Shown piece by piece: positions 56,461 through 64,000 of a stretch of 64,000 nt of DNA. The stretch comes from an uncultured Thermoanaerobaculia bacterium (lineage in GTDB: Bacteria; Acidobacteriota; Thermoanaerobaculia; Multivoradales; Multivoraceae), in contig OX638294.1 of the NCBI GenBank assembly GCA_951812325.1, positions 4,316,859 through 4,380,858 on the forward strand, read 5' to 3'. The notes beneath the pieces were generated by a model. The model made no database searches. It worked only from the letters and a program-made list of their open reading frames with translations, and was not told the origin of the DNA. The position numbers and the translations under genes were made by a program. Position 1 is the first letter of the stretch. Each line of letters begins with the position of its first letter.

Positions 56461-58248
56461 ATGAATCGCACCGACCCTCCGTCTCGCCGGTCACGAACCG
56501 GGCCGCTTCGGTGCACTGCGCCCTGGCTGGCGGGGCTGGCCCTGATCGGGGCGGTCGCCGCCCCGGCCCAGGAGGGTCGTTCCGGGACGCCCCGCGCCGT
56601 CTTCGAAGAGTCCGTCCACGTCAAGGTCGTCAACGTGCAGGTCTTCGTCCGCGACAAGGACCAGAATCCGGTGACCGGTCTGACCAGGAAGGACTTCATT
56701 CTCAGAGAGGAGAAGGACCCGGTCACGATCACGAACTTCCACGAGGTCCAGGATCGGGTCAAGGTGAGCGACGTTCCCGGCGTGATTCCGGAGGAACCCG
56801 AAATCCGGTTCGTGGATCGACCGGGACTGGAGAGTCGACGTCGCGTGGTGCCGCCGGACGAACGCCTCAACCTGGTGATCTACATCGATCACATGAACAT
56901 CCGGCCCCACAACCGCAACCGGGTGTTCCGGTACGTGCGCGAGTTTCTGCGCAAGGACGTGACGCGGGACGACCTCGTCATGCTGTTGAGCTACAACCGG
57001 TCGGTCAAGGTCGAGCGGGACTTCACCAGCGATCCCCAGATGATCGCGAACGCTCTCTACGAGCTCGAGAAGCACACCGGCGGCAGGACCCAGTGGGACT
57101 CGGACCGGGCCGACATCATCCGTGACATCGGCGAGGAGGACCGGCACTACGAGTACGTCCAGGGCCGGGTCCGGATCTACTCGCAGTCGATCTTCAACGA
57201 CATGCAGTTCACCCTCGACGGCCTGAAGGACACGGTCATCTCGCTTGCCGGCCTGCCGGGCCGCAAGGCCTTCATGTACGTCTCGGACGGTCTGCCGATG
57301 CGGGCGGGCGCGGACATGTGGGAGGCGCTTGACCAGCGTGGCCGCACGGTCGACTCCCTCAGCTACAACCAGAACTACTTCCTCGACTCGCTCCAGTACG
57401 ACTCGAGCCGGCGCTTCAGCGACCTGGTCGACACCGCGAACGCGAACGAGGTCTCCTTCTACACGATCGTCGCCGCCGGGCCGATGGGCATCAACTCGCG
57501 GGACGCCTCGATGCAGGGCATGGCGTTCTCGTCGAACATCGACTCGGTGGCCCGGGACAACGTGCACTCGTCCGTCATGTACATGGCCGAGGAAACAGGC
57601 GGCCAGTACATCGTCAACACGAACAACTTCCGTGACGGCCTGAACCGCATCGCGCTCGACTTCACCAGCTATTACTCGCTCGGCTTCCAGCCTGGTCACG
57701 CGGGTACCGGCAGGCGGTACAAGCTCAGCGTCGAGTTGACGAACGAGGCGAAGAGGCGTCTCGGGTTGAAGAACCGGCACGTCAGGCATCGCCTGAGCTA
57801 TCGCGACAAGTCCATCGACACGGAGATGACCGAGGGGACCCTGGCCGCGCTCAAGCTCGGCTACGAGAAGAACGACCTGGACATCAGCCTGTTCAAGGCG
57901 GACGAGATTCGTCGTGAGGAGAAGGGGCTCTACACCGTCCACCTCGACGTGCGGGTGCCGATCGGCGAGATGACCCTGGTACCGGTGGGCACGGTCGGCG
58001 AGCATCTCCTGCGGGCCCGGGTCTGGGTGCAGGCACTGGCGTCGAACGGCGACATCTCGCCGCCTCAGGTCGAGCCGTTCGAGCTCACCATTCCGGCCAG
58101 TGATCTGGAGCGGGCGCGCGAGAGCTTCTACACCTACACGCTGCCGTTGATCATGAAGGAGGGCGATCAACGCCTGACGATCGCGGTGCGGGACGAGGTG
58201 GCCGGCCAGACGTCCTTCATCACCCGCAACCTGCGGGTCGGCGCCTGA
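56461..58248 (+). CDS. Secreted VWFA-related domain protein (second copy)
   Basis: A 595-residue paralogue of the protein at 10771-12321. It has a signal peptide (about 1-38, LIGAVAAPAQ), the shared N-terminal module VKVVNVQVFVRDKDQNPVTG then LTRKDFILREE, and a VWFA-like domain (about 135-400). The latter begins NLVIYIDHMNIRPHNRNR and includes FMYVSDGLPM and the closing YYSLGFQPGH then RRYKLSVEL. A C-terminal beta region follows. MIDAS residues are degenerate. The role is unknown; likely periplasmic or surface-attached. It stands alone, 96 bases behind thiD. Confidence 0.88.
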   Translation: MNRTDPPSRRSRTGPLRCTAPWLAGLALIGAVAAPAQEGRSGTPRAVFEESVHVKVVNVQVFVRDKDQNPVTGLTRKDFILREEKDPVTITNFHEVQDRVKVSDVPGVIPEEPEIRFVDRPGLESRRRVVPPDERLNLVIYIDHMNIRPHNRNRVFRYVREFLRKDVTRDDLVMLLSYNRSVKVERDFTSDPQMIANALYELEKHTGGRTQWDSDRADIIRDIGEEDRHYEYVQGRVRIYSQSIFNDMQFTLDGLKDTVISLAGLPGRKAFMYVSDGLPMRAGADMWEALDQRGRTVDSLSYNQNYFLDSLQYDSSRRFSDLVDTANANEVSFYTIVAAGPMGINSRDASMQGMAFSSNIDSVARDNVHSSVMYMAEETGGQYIVNTNNFRDGLNRIALDFTSYYSLGFQPGHAGTGRRYKLSVELTNEAKRRLGLKNRHVRHRLSYRDKSIDTEMTEGTLAALKLGYEKNDLDISLFKADEIRREEKGLYTVHLDVRVPIGEMTLVPVGTVGEHLLRARVWVQALASNGDISPPQVEPFELTIPASDLERARESFYTYTLPLIMKEGDQRLTIAVRDEVAGQTSFITRNLRVGA

Positions 58249-58440
58249 CGAATTTCTGGCCGGGGAGTCGGAGACCACGATGGCCTGGTCGAGCCTGAAG
58301 CCGCGTCCGCGCCACTCCTCCAGCCAGGCGGAGTCCCTGCGCCCTGCCTTGGCGCTTTCGGCGGCGAGCCTCGCTCCCGAGTGCAGGCGGGGGCGGATGT
58401 CTCCGGGCCGACCTGGGGTCTGCCGGAGGACCGGGCTGCC

Positions 58441-58908
58441 GTGAAGACGACGAAGATCGTCGAGTCGCTGACCGCCCTGAGTGGGCTCGGGGGTGTTCTG
58501 GTGCGTTCCGCCGCGGCCCTGCTCGAAGCGGAAGTGGATCAGTTGCGCTTCGACCTGGCTCGGAACTGGCGCCGCTTTCTGGGCCTCGTCCTGCTCGGCG
58601 CGCTGTTGTTCGGCATCGTCTTCTGGGCGCTCGGCGCGCTCCTGTTCGCGGCCGGCGCCGGCCTCGCGAACGTCCTGCCGCTCTGGGCGGCCGCGCTGGC
58701 GGTTGCGGCCGGTCTGCTGGCGCTGGCGCTTGTGCTGCTCCGGATCGTCCGCGTCCGGGCGAGGCGGCTCGAGTCGCCCGTGGGCACCGTGCGGCGTCGG
58801 GTCGGCAGTCACCTGGGGTTCTGGCAGGGCCTTCTTGACGAGGCCCCGCGCACCAGCGACGCCGGTTCGGCGCCGGGCTCCGACGAGTCGGAGGACGGCG
58901 GCTCGTGA
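58441..58908 (+). CDS. Holin-superfamily (PF07332/YqjE-like) membrane protein
   Basis: A 155-residue protein with an amphipathic N-terminal helix (ALLEAEVDQLRFDLARNWRR), two adjacent membrane helices (about 40-65 and 72-97), and a charged C-terminal tail rich in Ser, Asp and Glu. This is the layout of YqjE/phage_holin_3_6 proteins, which are inner-membrane proteins of unclear role. The start is GTG 58441. The stop overlaps the start of a small membrane protein (GTGA), a pairing like yqjE-yqjK. Confidence 0.8.
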   Translation: MKTTKIVESLTALSGLGGVLVRSAAALLEAEVDQLRFDLARNWRRFLGLVLLGALLFGIVFWALGALLFAAGAGLANVLPLWAAALAVAAGLLALALVLLRIVRVRARRLESPVGTVRRRVGSHLGFWQGLLDEAPRTSDAGSAPGSDESEDGGS

Positions 58909-59123
58909 GCCGCCGTTCGGAGGAGCGCCGGCGGGCGGCCATGCTGGCGCGCCGGCGCGACGACACGGCAGAGGCTGTGGGTCAGGTCCGCAGAGCCCTC
59001 GCGGACCTGGGCGGAACCAAGTCGGGCAGAGTCCGCTCCGGGTCACCCTGGGTGTTGCCCGTTGCGGCGGGCGCGGTCGGGATCGCGATCGCGTGGTGGC
59101 TCCGACGACACAGGAAGCGGTGA
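58905..59123 (+). CDS. Small basic single-helix membrane protein
   Basis: 72 residues: an Arg-rich N-terminal half (SRRSEERRRAAMLARRRDD) and one C-terminal membrane helix (VLPVAAGAVGIAIAWWL) followed by basic residues. It starts with GTG overlapping the holin-like gene and its stop overlaps the next gene, so it is translated as part of a chain. It is analogous in position and shape to YqjK, but I cannot assign a family by sequence. Confidence 0.75.
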   Translation: MSRRSEERRRAAMLARRRDDTAEAVGQVRRALADLGGTKSGRVRSGSPWVLPVAAGAVGIAIAWWLRRHRKR

Positions 59124-59911
59124 GCATCCTGATGGCCGACGGTCGTCCGCACCTGGCCGACTGCGCGGGCGCCCGGACGTCGGCGGGTCTGCGGCCCGCC
59201 GGCGCATCGGTCAGGCGCCTGCTGCTCTTTGCCAGGGAGCCGGTACCCGGCAAGGTGAAGACCCGGCTGATCGCTCCGGGCGGGTTGACCCCCGGTCAGG
59301 CCGCTTCTCTCCATGCCGCCCTGGTCGCGGACCTGAGCCGACGGCTCGATGCAGGCCGCTGGGAGCTGATTCTGATGTGGGCCTTGTCGGAGGGGGAGGA
59401 TTCGCCGGTCGGCCTGGCGCCACCCGGCGTGACCTGGCGGCGGCAGCGCGGTCGTGACCTCGGTGAGCGGCTCTTCGCCGGGTTGGAACGGGCGGCGTCC
59501 GGCGCCGGCCACGTCGCGGCGGTCGGCAGCGATCAGCCCGGCCTCGAAGCGGCGCGGGTGGAGGCGGCGTTCGATCTTCTTGCGCGCGGGAACGATGCGG
59601 TACTCGGCCCGGCCCGGGACGGCGGCTACTACCTGATCGCCCTGCGGCGCGAAGCCGTACGACGCCGGTTGTTCGATGGCGTGGCCTGGAGCACGCCCTC
59701 GGTGCTTCGCGAGACCCTGTCGCGCTGCCGCGGGTTGGGGCTGAAGGTGGGCCTGCTTCCGGAAGCGGAGGATCTCGACACGGTGGACGATCTCGTCCGG
59801 TTCCTCGAGGCTCTGGACCGCCGGCCCGGGTTGCGGTCCCTGTGCCCGCGGACGGCCGCGCTGGTCGCGTCCTGGTCGGCGCCTGCAACAGGAACGGAGA
59901 GTCGGGTTTGA
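59120..59911 (+). CDS. TIGR04282/DUF2064-type nucleotidyl- or glycosyltransferase-like protein
   Basis: About 263 residues with a GT-A-like fold of the TIGR04282 (arsenosugar biosynthesis-associated) group. Visible are LLLFAREPVPGKVKTRL near residue 35, the core QRGRDLGERLFAGLERA, VAAVGSDQPGL (the DxP-type metal site), NDAVLGPARDGGYYLIAL and LPEAEDLDTVDDLVRF. Such proteins are often annotated as glycosyltransferases; the substrate here is unknown. The start is GTG 59120 (overlapping the previous stop) or ATG 59132. The stop overlaps the nnr start (TTGA). Confidence 0.88.
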   Translation: MSILMADGRPHLADCAGARTSAGLRPAGASVRRLLLFAREPVPGKVKTRLIAPGGLTPGQAASLHAALVADLSRRLDAGRWELILMWALSEGEDSPVGLAPPGVTWRRQRGRDLGERLFAGLERAASGAGHVAAVGSDQPGLEAARVEAAFDLLARGNDAVLGPARDGGYYLIALRREAVRRRLFDGVAWSTPSVLRETLSRCRGLGLKVGLLPEAEDLDTVDDLVRFLEALDRRPGLRSLCPRTAALVASWSAPATGTESRV

Positions 59912-61518
59912 GGGTCGTCACCACCGACGAGATGCGGTCGGTCGAAGCCTCGGTGATCGACGTCCTGAGCGTGCCCGCGCTGGTGCTGATGGAGAACGCG
60001 GCTCGCGCCACGGCCGATGCGATCGCCGCGTGCCATCCGGGCGCGCGCCGCGTCGCCATCGCCTGCGGCCGGGGCAACAACGGCGGCGACGGCCTGGCTC
60101 TGCTGCGCCATCTGAAGACGCGGGGCTACGAAGCGACCGCGTTCATCGCCGGACCGCTCGACAGTGCGAACGGCTCGAGGGAGTCGATCTCCGGATGCGG
60201 GGGGAGTGGTTCGGGCCGAAGGCTCAGCCCGGAAGCAACGCGGCAACTCGTGTCCTGCGAGCGGCTCGGCCTGTCGCCGGCGTCCGTGCCGGACCCCGCC
60301 GAGTCCGACCTGGCGGGCGCGCGGTTCGACCTCTGGGTCGACGCCCTGCTGGGTACGGGGCTGAATCGGCCCGTGGACGGCCCGGTCGCCCGGTGGGTGG
60401 ACTGGCTGTGCAAGAGGCGGGGCGATGTTCCTCTGGTCTCGGTCGATCTGCCGACCGGACTTGACGCCTCTGCCGCCGTGCCTCCGGGGCCGCACGTCGT
60501 CGCCGACCTCACCGTGGTGCTTGGCTTTCCCAAGGTGGCGAATGTGCTGGCGCCGGCGGCGGACGCCTGCGGCCGTCTCCGGATCGGCGATCTCGGCGTG
60601 CCGTTGCCCGAGCCGCCGGCGGGGCCCGAGGCTCTCTACCGGTCGCGGCGCGAGGATCTGGTCGGCCGGCTCGGAGCGCGTCCGCCGGACGGTCACAAGG
60701 GGTCGTTCGGTCACGTCGTCGTCGCCGGCGGGGCGAGCGGCTACAGCGGGGCCGTGGTCCTCGCGGCGCGTGCCGCGGTCCGCGGCGGCGCCGGGCTGGT
60801 GACGGCGGCGGTGCCGGAGCATCTCGTCCCCGTCGTCGATGCCGGCTCGATCGAGTCGATGACTCTGGGCCTGCCCGCGGAGCGGGGCGGCTGGTCACGG
60901 ACCGCCGTCGAGCCGTTGCTGCAGGCGATTTCCGGGCGCGCGGCGCCGGGGGCGCTGGCGCTGGGCCCGGGCCTCGGCCTGAGCGACGATGCCCGGGTTC
61001 TCGCCCGGCAGGTGCTGGCGCGGAGTGCGGCGCCTGTCGTCCTCGACGCGGACGGCATCTCCGCCTTCGCCGGTGACCCCCGGGCGCTTCGTGCGCGCGC
61101 CGCCGACCTCGTGATCACGCCCCATCCCGGCGAACTGGGGCGTCTGTTGGGTGTCGCGACCGATGCCGTCGTCAAGGCCCGGTGGGAGCACGCGCGGATG
61201 GCGGCCCGGGAGACCGGGGCGGTGGTTGTTCTCAAGGGCCGGCAGACGCTGATCTCCGATCCGGTTCTCGGGACCTGGGTGAACCCGACCGGCAATCCGG
61301 GCATGGCCTCGGGCGGCGCCGGCGACGTGTTGACCGGGGTGATCGCGGCGTTGCTGGCCCAGGGACTCGAACCGCGTTCCGCGGCGAGGTTGGGTGTCTA
61401 CGTTCATGGCCTGGCGGGCGATCTCGCCGCTGCGGCGCGGGGTGAGACGTCCATGGCCGCCGCCGATCTGGTCGACGAGCTCGCCGCGGCGTTCAAGTCG
61501 CTGGTCGGTCCCGGATGA
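59908..61518 (+). CDS. nnr: Bifunctional NAD(P)HX epimerase / ADP-dependent dehydratase
   Basis: A 536-residue repair enzyme for hydrated NAD(P)H. The N-terminal epimerase (NnrE, 1-225) has VLMENAARATADAI, VAIACGRGNNGGDGLALLRH and FDLWVDALLGTGLNRPVDGP, with an extra Ser/Gly-rich insertion around residues 85-110. The C-terminal dehydratase (NnrD, 245-530) has GHKGSFGHVVVAGG, LALGPGLGLSDDAR, VITPHPGELGRLLG and NPTGNPGMASGGAGDVLTGV. It starts with TTG at 59908 with AGGAACGGAGA upstream and a TTGA overlap. The fused form is common in bacteria. Confidence 0.95.
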   Translation: MRVVTTDEMRSVEASVIDVLSVPALVLMENAARATADAIAACHPGARRVAIACGRGNNGGDGLALLRHLKTRGYEATAFIAGPLDSANGSRESISGCGGSGSGRRLSPEATRQLVSCERLGLSPASVPDPAESDLAGARFDLWVDALLGTGLNRPVDGPVARWVDWLCKRRGDVPLVSVDLPTGLDASAAVPPGPHVVADLTVVLGFPKVANVLAPAADACGRLRIGDLGVPLPEPPAGPEALYRSRREDLVGRLGARPPDGHKGSFGHVVVAGGASGYSGAVVLAARAAVRGGAGLVTAAVPEHLVPVVDAGSIESMTLGLPAERGGWSRTAVEPLLQAISGRAAPGALALGPGLGLSDDARVLARQVLARSAAPVVLDADGISAFAGDPRALRARAADLVITPHPGELGRLLGVATDAVVKARWEHARMAARETGAVVVLKGRQTLISDPVLGTWVNPTGNPGMASGGAGDVLTGVIAALLAQGLEPRSAARLGVYVHGLAGDLAAAARGETSMAAADLVDELAAAFKSLVGPG

Positions 61519-61928
61519 TCGTCAGGACCCACAGCGCCGGAGAGACCCGGCGGTTGGGGGTCGAGCTCGCCGAACGGCTGAAGCCGGGCGGCACGGCGCT
61601 GCTGTTCGGCGATCTGGGTTCCGGCAAGACGGTTCTCACCCAGGGCATAGCCGAGGGCCTGGGCCTGGACGCGGGGTGGATCCAGTCGCCGACCTTCACG
61701 CTGGTCCATGAGCACGACCGCGGCCCGGTGCGCCTGGTTCACGTCGACCTCTACCGGCTCCAGCCGGAGGAGGTGGAGGGAATCGGGTTGGAGGAGCTGT
61801 TGGCCGGGGACGGCGTCAAGGTGGTCGAGTGGGCCGACCGCCTGCCCTGCCCGCCGCCGGCGATGGAGGTGCGGCTGGTGGTCGGTCGGCGGACCGGCGA
61901 GCGGAGGATCGAGGTGGGGGCGGCCTGA
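61515..61928 (+). CDS. tsaE: TsaE: tRNA threonylcarbamoyladenosine synthesis ATPase
   Basis: A 137-residue P-loop ATPase needed for the t6A37 modification of ANN-decoding tRNAs, working with TsaB and TsaD. Motifs: Walker A LFGDLGSGKTVLTQGIAEGL (about 31-50), then SPTFTLVHEH, HVDLYRLQPEEVEGIGLEEL and the WADRLPCPPP end region. It starts with ATG overlapping the nnr stop (ATGA). TsaE next to nnr is a widely conserved arrangement. The t6A target includes tRNA-Thr, one of which is encoded at 26.6 kb. Confidence 0.95.
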   Translation: MIVRTHSAGETRRLGVELAERLKPGGTALLFGDLGSGKTVLTQGIAEGLGLDAGWIQSPTFTLVHEHDRGPVRLVHVDLYRLQPEEVEGIGLEELLAGDGVKVVEWADRLPCPPPAMEVRLVVGRRTGERRIEVGAA

Positions 61929-62131
61929 AGCACGGTCGCGGATGCCGACTCCGGAGCCTCGCGCGAGCGGCGTTGCTGCGCCGAGCCGGGCGGGCGTGGT
62001 CCAGTCGCCCCGCTAACGCTAACCTCGCGCGGGGGCGTTGCTAGAGTGCCGAACCGGAACCAGCCCGCCGGGCCTTTGGAGTCGGAGCGGCCGATGCGCC
62101 GCGGATCAGGAAAGGAAGCGAGAAGAGATCG

Positions 62132-62983
62132 ATGGAAGTGGAACGCGTAGGCATCGTCGGCTGCGGGCTCATGGGACGGGGCATCGCGGAGGTCTGTTCA
62201 AGGGCCGGGATCCCGGTCACCGTCAGGGAGATCAACCGGGACGTGCTCGATGCGGGTCTCGGCGCGGTGCGGAGGTCCCTGGCCAGGAGCCTGGAGCGGC
62301 GGCGTATCGACGCCGAGGAGCACGACCGGGCGATCTCGAACCTGAGTGGCACGGTCGATCTTGCGGATCTTGCCGGTTCCGACCTGGTCATCGAGGCGAT
62401 CGTCGAGGACCTCGAGACGAAGCGCGAGCTGTTCGTTTCCCTGGACGACATCGTCGGGGACGAGACGATCTTCGCCAGCAACACCTCCTCGCTGACCCTC
62501 ACCCAACTCGCCGCTTCGACTTCGAGGCCGGACCGGTTCGTGGGGCTCCACTTCTTCAACCCGGTACCGGCGATGCGTCTGGTCGAAGTCGTCCGTACCC
62601 TGATGACGTCGGACGAGGCCTACGATGCCTGCTGGAATCTCGCCGGGAGGGTTGGCAAGACGCCGGTCGCCTGCAGGGACAATTCCGGGTTCATCGTCAA
62701 CCGCCTGCTGATTCCGTACCTGCTGGATGCAATCCGCGCCTACGAGAACGGCGTTGGCAGTCTGGAGGACATCGACACGGCGATGAAGCTGGGCTGCGGC
62801 TATCCCATGGGGCCGTTCACGCTCTGCGACTTCATCGGCCTGGACACGATGTACTACGTGGCCAACATCATGTTCGACGAGTACCGCGAAACCCGCTTCG
62901 CCCCGCCGACACTGCTCAAGCAGATGGTCCAGGCCGGGCAACTGGGACGCAAGACCGGCAAGGGGTTCTTTGACTACCGCTGA
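62132..62983 (+). CDS. 3-hydroxyacyl-CoA (3-hydroxybutyryl-CoA) dehydrogenase
   Basis: A 283-residue NAD(P)-dependent enzyme of fatty acid or butanoate metabolism. The Rossmann motif is GIVGCGLMGRGIAEVCSRAG. Catalytic features include NTSSLTLTQLA, the histidine in GLHFFNPVPAMRLVEVV, and the C-terminal helices with NRLLIPYLLDAIRAYENG and GCGYPMGPFTLCDFIGLD. It ends in the usual GRKTGKGFFDYR. GGAAAGGAAG lies upstream of the ATG. A separate promoter is likely because a 203-base gap follows tsaE. It overlaps the phoH start by 14 bases. Confidence 0.93.
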   Translation: MEVERVGIVGCGLMGRGIAEVCSRAGIPVTVREINRDVLDAGLGAVRRSLARSLERRRIDAEEHDRAISNLSGTVDLADLAGSDLVIEAIVEDLETKRELFVSLDDIVGDETIFASNTSSLTLTQLAASTSRPDRFVGLHFFNPVPAMRLVEVVRTLMTSDEAYDACWNLAGRVGKTPVACRDNSGFIVNRLLIPYLLDAIRAYENGVGSLEDIDTAMKLGCGYPMGPFTLCDFIGLDTMYYVANIMFDEYRETRFAPPTLLKQMVQAGQLGRKTGKGFFDYR

Positions 62984-63974
62984 ACCAGCGCCGGCGCAGG
63001 CACAGCTGGTTCTGCCCGAAGGCGCGGTGCAGGCGATCTGCGGTGCGCACGACGAGAACCTGCGCCGGGTCGAGAAGGCGCTCCATGTGACGCTCGGCGT
63101 GCGTGGGTCTGCGGTTCGAATCCACGGCACGGCAACGGCCGTTGGCCGGGCGGAGCGGCTGCTCACCGACCTCGGTACGCTGGCCGCGAGCGGGCGCCGG
63201 CTCAGCGGCGGCGATCTGGCGACCGCGCTGCGGGTCGTGGCCGCCGAACCGGCGGCCTCGCTGGTCGATTTCTTCAGGACCGGGGCGTTGATCCAGGCCT
63301 CGCGTCGTCCGGTCTCTCCGCGCAGCCTGAACCAGAAGCGCTACCTGCGCGCCATGCTGGATCACGATCTGGTCATCTCGACCGGGCCGGCGGGCACGGG
63401 CAAGACCTATCTGGCGGTGGCGGTGGCGGCTTCCGCGCTCAAGCAGGAGCAGGTGCAGCGCATCGTGCTGGCCCGGCCGGCGGTCGAGGCGGGCGAGAAG
63501 CTCGGGTTCCTTCCCGGCGACCTGGCGGAGAAGGTGAACCCCTACCTGCGGCCGCTCTACGACGCTCTCTACGACATCATCGGCTTCGACAAGGTCTCGC
63601 GGATGATGGAGCGCGAGGTGATCGAGGTGGCGCCGCTCGCGTTCATGCGGGGACGCTCCCTCAACGACAGCTTCATCATTCTCGACGAGGCGCAGAATAC
63701 GACGCCCGAACAGATGAAGATGTTCCTGACCCGTATCGGCTTCAACTCGAAGGCGGTGGTCAACGGGGACATCACGCAGGTCGACCTGCCGTTTGGCCAG
63801 CGATCGGGCCTCAAGCACGCTCTGGAAGTGCTGCGGGGCGAGGAGGGCATGGCATTCGTGCGCTTCGAGCGGTCCGACGTGGTTCGCCACGAACTCGTGC
63901 AGCGGATCGTCGGCGCCTATGACCGTTGGGAGGATCGTTTCGGCTCCGACCCGGCGCGGCACGAGGTCCCGTGA
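62970..63974 (+). CDS. PhoH/YbeZ-family ATPase
   Basis: A 334-residue PhoH-like protein. An N-terminal KH-like region (about 15-70; LRRVEKALHVTLGVRGSAVR) precedes the PhoH ATPase domain, with Walker A STGPAGTGKTYLAVAVA (about 134-150), VEAGEKLGFLPGDLAEKVNP, IEVAPLAFMRGRSLNDSFII, Walker B ILDEAQNTT and KAVVNGDITQVDLP. YbeZ acts with the endoribonuclease YbeY in ribosome quality control and 16S rRNA maturation. The start is TTG 62970 with AAGGGG upstream, inside the previous gene. The next gene starts within its stop region. Confidence 0.92.
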   Translation: MTTAEPAPAQAQLVLPEGAVQAICGAHDENLRRVEKALHVTLGVRGSAVRIHGTATAVGRAERLLTDLGTLAASGRRLSGGDLATALRVVAAEPAASLVDFFRTGALIQASRRPVSPRSLNQKRYLRAMLDHDLVISTGPAGTGKTYLAVAVAASALKQEQVQRIVLARPAVEAGEKLGFLPGDLAEKVNPYLRPLYDALYDIIGFDKVSRMMEREVIEVAPLAFMRGRSLNDSFIILDEAQNTTPEQMKMFLTRIGFNSKAVVNGDITQVDLPFGQRSGLKHALEVLRGEEGMAFVRFERSDVVRHELVQRIVGAYDRWEDRFGSDPARHEVP

Positions 63975-64000
63975 GCGCGTCGGCGAACATGACGCGGCGC
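63971..64000 (+). CDS. Start of next gene, cut by window edge
   Basis: GTG at 63971 overlaps the phoH stop (GTGA), the same coupling used elsewhere in this window. Ten codons (VSASANMTRR) are visible. In many bacteria phoH is followed by a PgpH-type HD membrane protein or ybeY, but the sequence seen here is too short to tell. Confidence 0.45.
   Translation, partial: MSASANMTRR

Noticed and set aside
56491..59253. A 920-codon minus-strand frame opposite VWFA and holin-like genes
   Set aside because: It crosses three supported plus-strand genes and lacks any recognisable motif.

Overview
The window is GC-rich, gene-dense chromosomal DNA. It most resembles an Acidobacteriota genome, possibly Thermoanaerobaculia-like. 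That is an inference from gene content: two VWFA-related secreted proteins of the acidobacterial type, an ASPIC/UnbV FG-GAP protein paired with a TPR protein, an Oar-like TonB receptor with an N-terminal carboxypeptidase-regulatory domain, a secreted penicillin acylase, PQQ dehydrogenase lipoprotein, DUF4143 ATPase and Uma2 genes. Many genes overlap by 4 bases (ATGA, GTGA, TTGA) and GTG/TTG starts are common.

Layout. 0-4.5 kb: two coupled RND efflux permeases (the first cut by the window edge). 4.5-8.1 kb: a long leader and an Oar-like TonB receptor. 8.1-10.6 kb: a two-gene accessory segment (DUF4143 ATPase, Uma2 nuclease-like protein) bracketed by two hairpins of identical geometry. 10.7-21.5 kb, minus strand: penicillin acylase, cytochrome c, Tat-exported TPP enzyme, an unrecognised protein, DUF1761 protein, FG-GAP/UnbV protein, TPR protein and VWFA protein; most are exported. 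21.8-32.8 kb: a second TonB receptor, PQQ-cytochrome dehydrogenase lipoprotein with a nucleoside hydrolase fragment behind it, an orphan VapB-like gene, tRNA-Thr(CGU), an MFS exporter, a YghU-type glutathione transferase and a single-chain biotin-dependent carboxylase. 33-38 kb: a plant-type leucine-rich-repeat surface protein and an intact IS3-family element with a -1 frameshift site.

38-44.5 kb: an SbcC/YhaN-like ATPase of 1770 residues with two separate blocks of tandem repeats and a membrane hairpin, coupled to an SbcD/YhaO-like nuclease. This is the most unusual gene pair here. 44.6-50.1 kb is a region of broken genes: a VapB with its operator and a truncated VapC, a disrupted second FG-GAP/TPR pair holding an antisense HNH fragment, a 27-base poly-C run, strong hairpins, a metalloprotease propeptide fragment, an IS3 end remnant, a two-domain secreted-protein fragment and an N-truncated VapC.

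50.1-64 kb is a tightly packed housekeeping block on the plus strand: cinA, plsY, gpsA, guaA, lgt, thiD, a second VWFA protein, a holin-like membrane protein with a small partner, a TIGR04282-type transferase, bifunctional NAD(P)HX epimerase/dehydratase, tsaE, 3-hydroxyacyl-CoA dehydrogenase and a PhoH/YbeZ ATPase, with the next gene starting at the right edge.
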